A stretch of DNA of 12,870 nucleotides from Caldilineaceae bacterium (GTDB taxonomy: Bacteria; Chloroflexota; Anaerolineae; Caldilineales; Caldilineaceae), in assembly GCA_014879855.1 (NCBI GenBank), contig JACSRH010000062.1, positions 1 through 12,870 on the forward strand, in the 5' to 3' direction. The translations under genes and the position numbers were made by a program. Shown in pieces: positions 12,242-12,870 of the stretch. Every line of letters begins with the position of its first letter. Position 1 is the stretch's first letter. Below the pieces are notes generated by a model, which saw only the letters and a list, made by a program, of their open reading frames with translations, did no database searches and was not told the origin of the DNA.

Positions 12242-12870
12242 ATGCGCATCACAGAGATCAAGCCTTACCCAATCTGGGTGGGCAACCGCAACCAACTGGT
12301 CGTCAAGGTGGAGACCGACGAGGGCATCTACGGCCTGGGCGAGGCGGGGCTGAGCGGCCGCGAGCTGGCGGTGATCGGCGCGCTCCGGCATTTCCGCGAG
12401 TTCCTGCTTGGCAAGGACCCGCTGCAAATCGGCCGCATCTGGCAGGAACTGTACCGCAGCCAGTATTTCGAGGGCGGGCGCGTCCTGCTGGCCGCGCAGA
12501 GCGCCATCGACCTGGCGCTCTACGACATTGCCGGCAAGGCGCTCAACGTGCCTGTACACCAGTTGCTGGGCGGCAAGCAGCGCGACATGATCCCTTGCTT
12601 TGCCACCACCGCCGCGGCCGGCCCCGCGCTGATCGACGATGTGAAGCTGCTGCTCGATCATGGCTGGAGGGTCATCCGCACCGCGCCGATGCTGCCCGAC
12701 AGCAGCGGCGGCTTCATCGGCGACTCCGACATCTTCGACCCGCGCGCCAGCATTGCTGTCACTGCCGAGTGGCTGGGAAAGGTGCGCGAGGCGTGCGGCA
12801 GCGACTTTGTGCTCGGCATCGACTATCACCACCGCCTCAGCATCGCCGAGAGCGCCTCCTTCTGCCAGCG
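12242..12870 (+). CDS. mandelate racemase/muconate lactonizing family dehydratase, 3' end cut by window
   Basis: The first 209 residues of an enolase-superfamily protein; the frame runs off the window. Members share abstraction of a proton next to a carboxylate with a Mg2+-bound intermediate; many are sugar-acid dehydratases. Visible parts are the N-terminal capping domain (MRITEIKPYPIWVG, VVKVETDEGIYGLGEAG), the signature AAQSAIDLALYDIAGKALN (84-102) with PVHQLLGG after it, and the first barrel strands. GIDYHHR gives D194 as the first metal ligand and H196 in the place of the D-x-H histidine of galactonate dehydratase-like members. VIRTAP (144-149) stands where racemases have KxK, so a dehydratase is more likely than a racemase. 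AAAGGGGAG ends seven bases before the ATG. The TATAAA at 12184-12189 is a weak -10 candidate. Confidence 0.9.
   Translation, partial: MRITEIKPYPIWVGNRNQLVVKVETDEGIYGLGEAGLSGRELAVIGALRHFREFLLGKDPLQIGRIWQELYRSQYFEGGRVLLAAQSAIDLALYDIAGKALNVPVHQLLGGKQRDMIPCFATTAAAGPALIDDVKLLLDHGWRVIRTAPMLPDSSGGFIGDSDIFDPRASIAVTAEWLGKVREACGSDFVLGIDYHHRLSIAESASFCQ

Noticed and set aside
12206..12832. A 208-codon open frame on the minus strand
   Set aside because: Antisense to the dehydratase gene, whose start, ribosome binding site and family signatures are clear.

Overview
The window looks like chromosomal DNA of a Chloroflexota bacterium, probably Anaerolineae or Caldilineae. I infer this from moderately high GC, secreted proteins with long Pro/Thr linkers of the PTPTxTP kind, leaderless-looking promoters and many short intergenic tandem repeats. 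No comparison could be run, so the lineage is an inference.

Layout. At the left end a 13/17-bp tandem array (51-140) contains the 3' end and stop codon of a minus-strand HNH endonuclease gene. Two more minus-strand genes follow: a small four-helix membrane protein and a Tat-exported lipoprotein with a glycosidase-like barrel. Divergent from the lipoprotein is the most notable gene in the window. It is a short plus-strand gene (2764-3033) for a SelW-like (Rdx family) protein whose redox motif reads Cys-Val-Met-UGA. The frame stays open and family-like on both sides of the UGA, and a hairpin of bacterial SECIS type begins 14 nt after it, so this is very probably a selenoprotein. A signal-anchored protein with two SH3b-like domains follows.

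The centre (9845 to 4336, minus strand) is one compact run, hypA-hypB-hypC-hypD-hypE, ending in an SLC13-type permease with two RCK_C domains. HypA and HypB deliver nickel, and HypC, HypD and HypE build and carry the Fe(CN)2CO group of [NiFe] hydrogenase. hypF and the hydrogenase structural genes are not in the window. The run appears to start at an extended -10 promoter that would give a leaderless hypA mRNA.

To the right, on the plus strand, are a sugar-phosphate isomerase/epimerase-like TIM-barrel protein and a VIT1/CCC1-family membrane transporter 3 nt behind it. A hairpin and a 551-base region follow, holding a remnant of a ribbon-helix-helix antitoxin gene (minus strand) and a 13-bp inverted repeat. 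The window ends inside an enolase-superfamily dehydratase gene.

A pattern across the window is that short tandem repeats lie on or just after stop codons: the HNH gene (13/17 bp), the permease (13 bp), hypC (7 bp) and hypB (7 bp).
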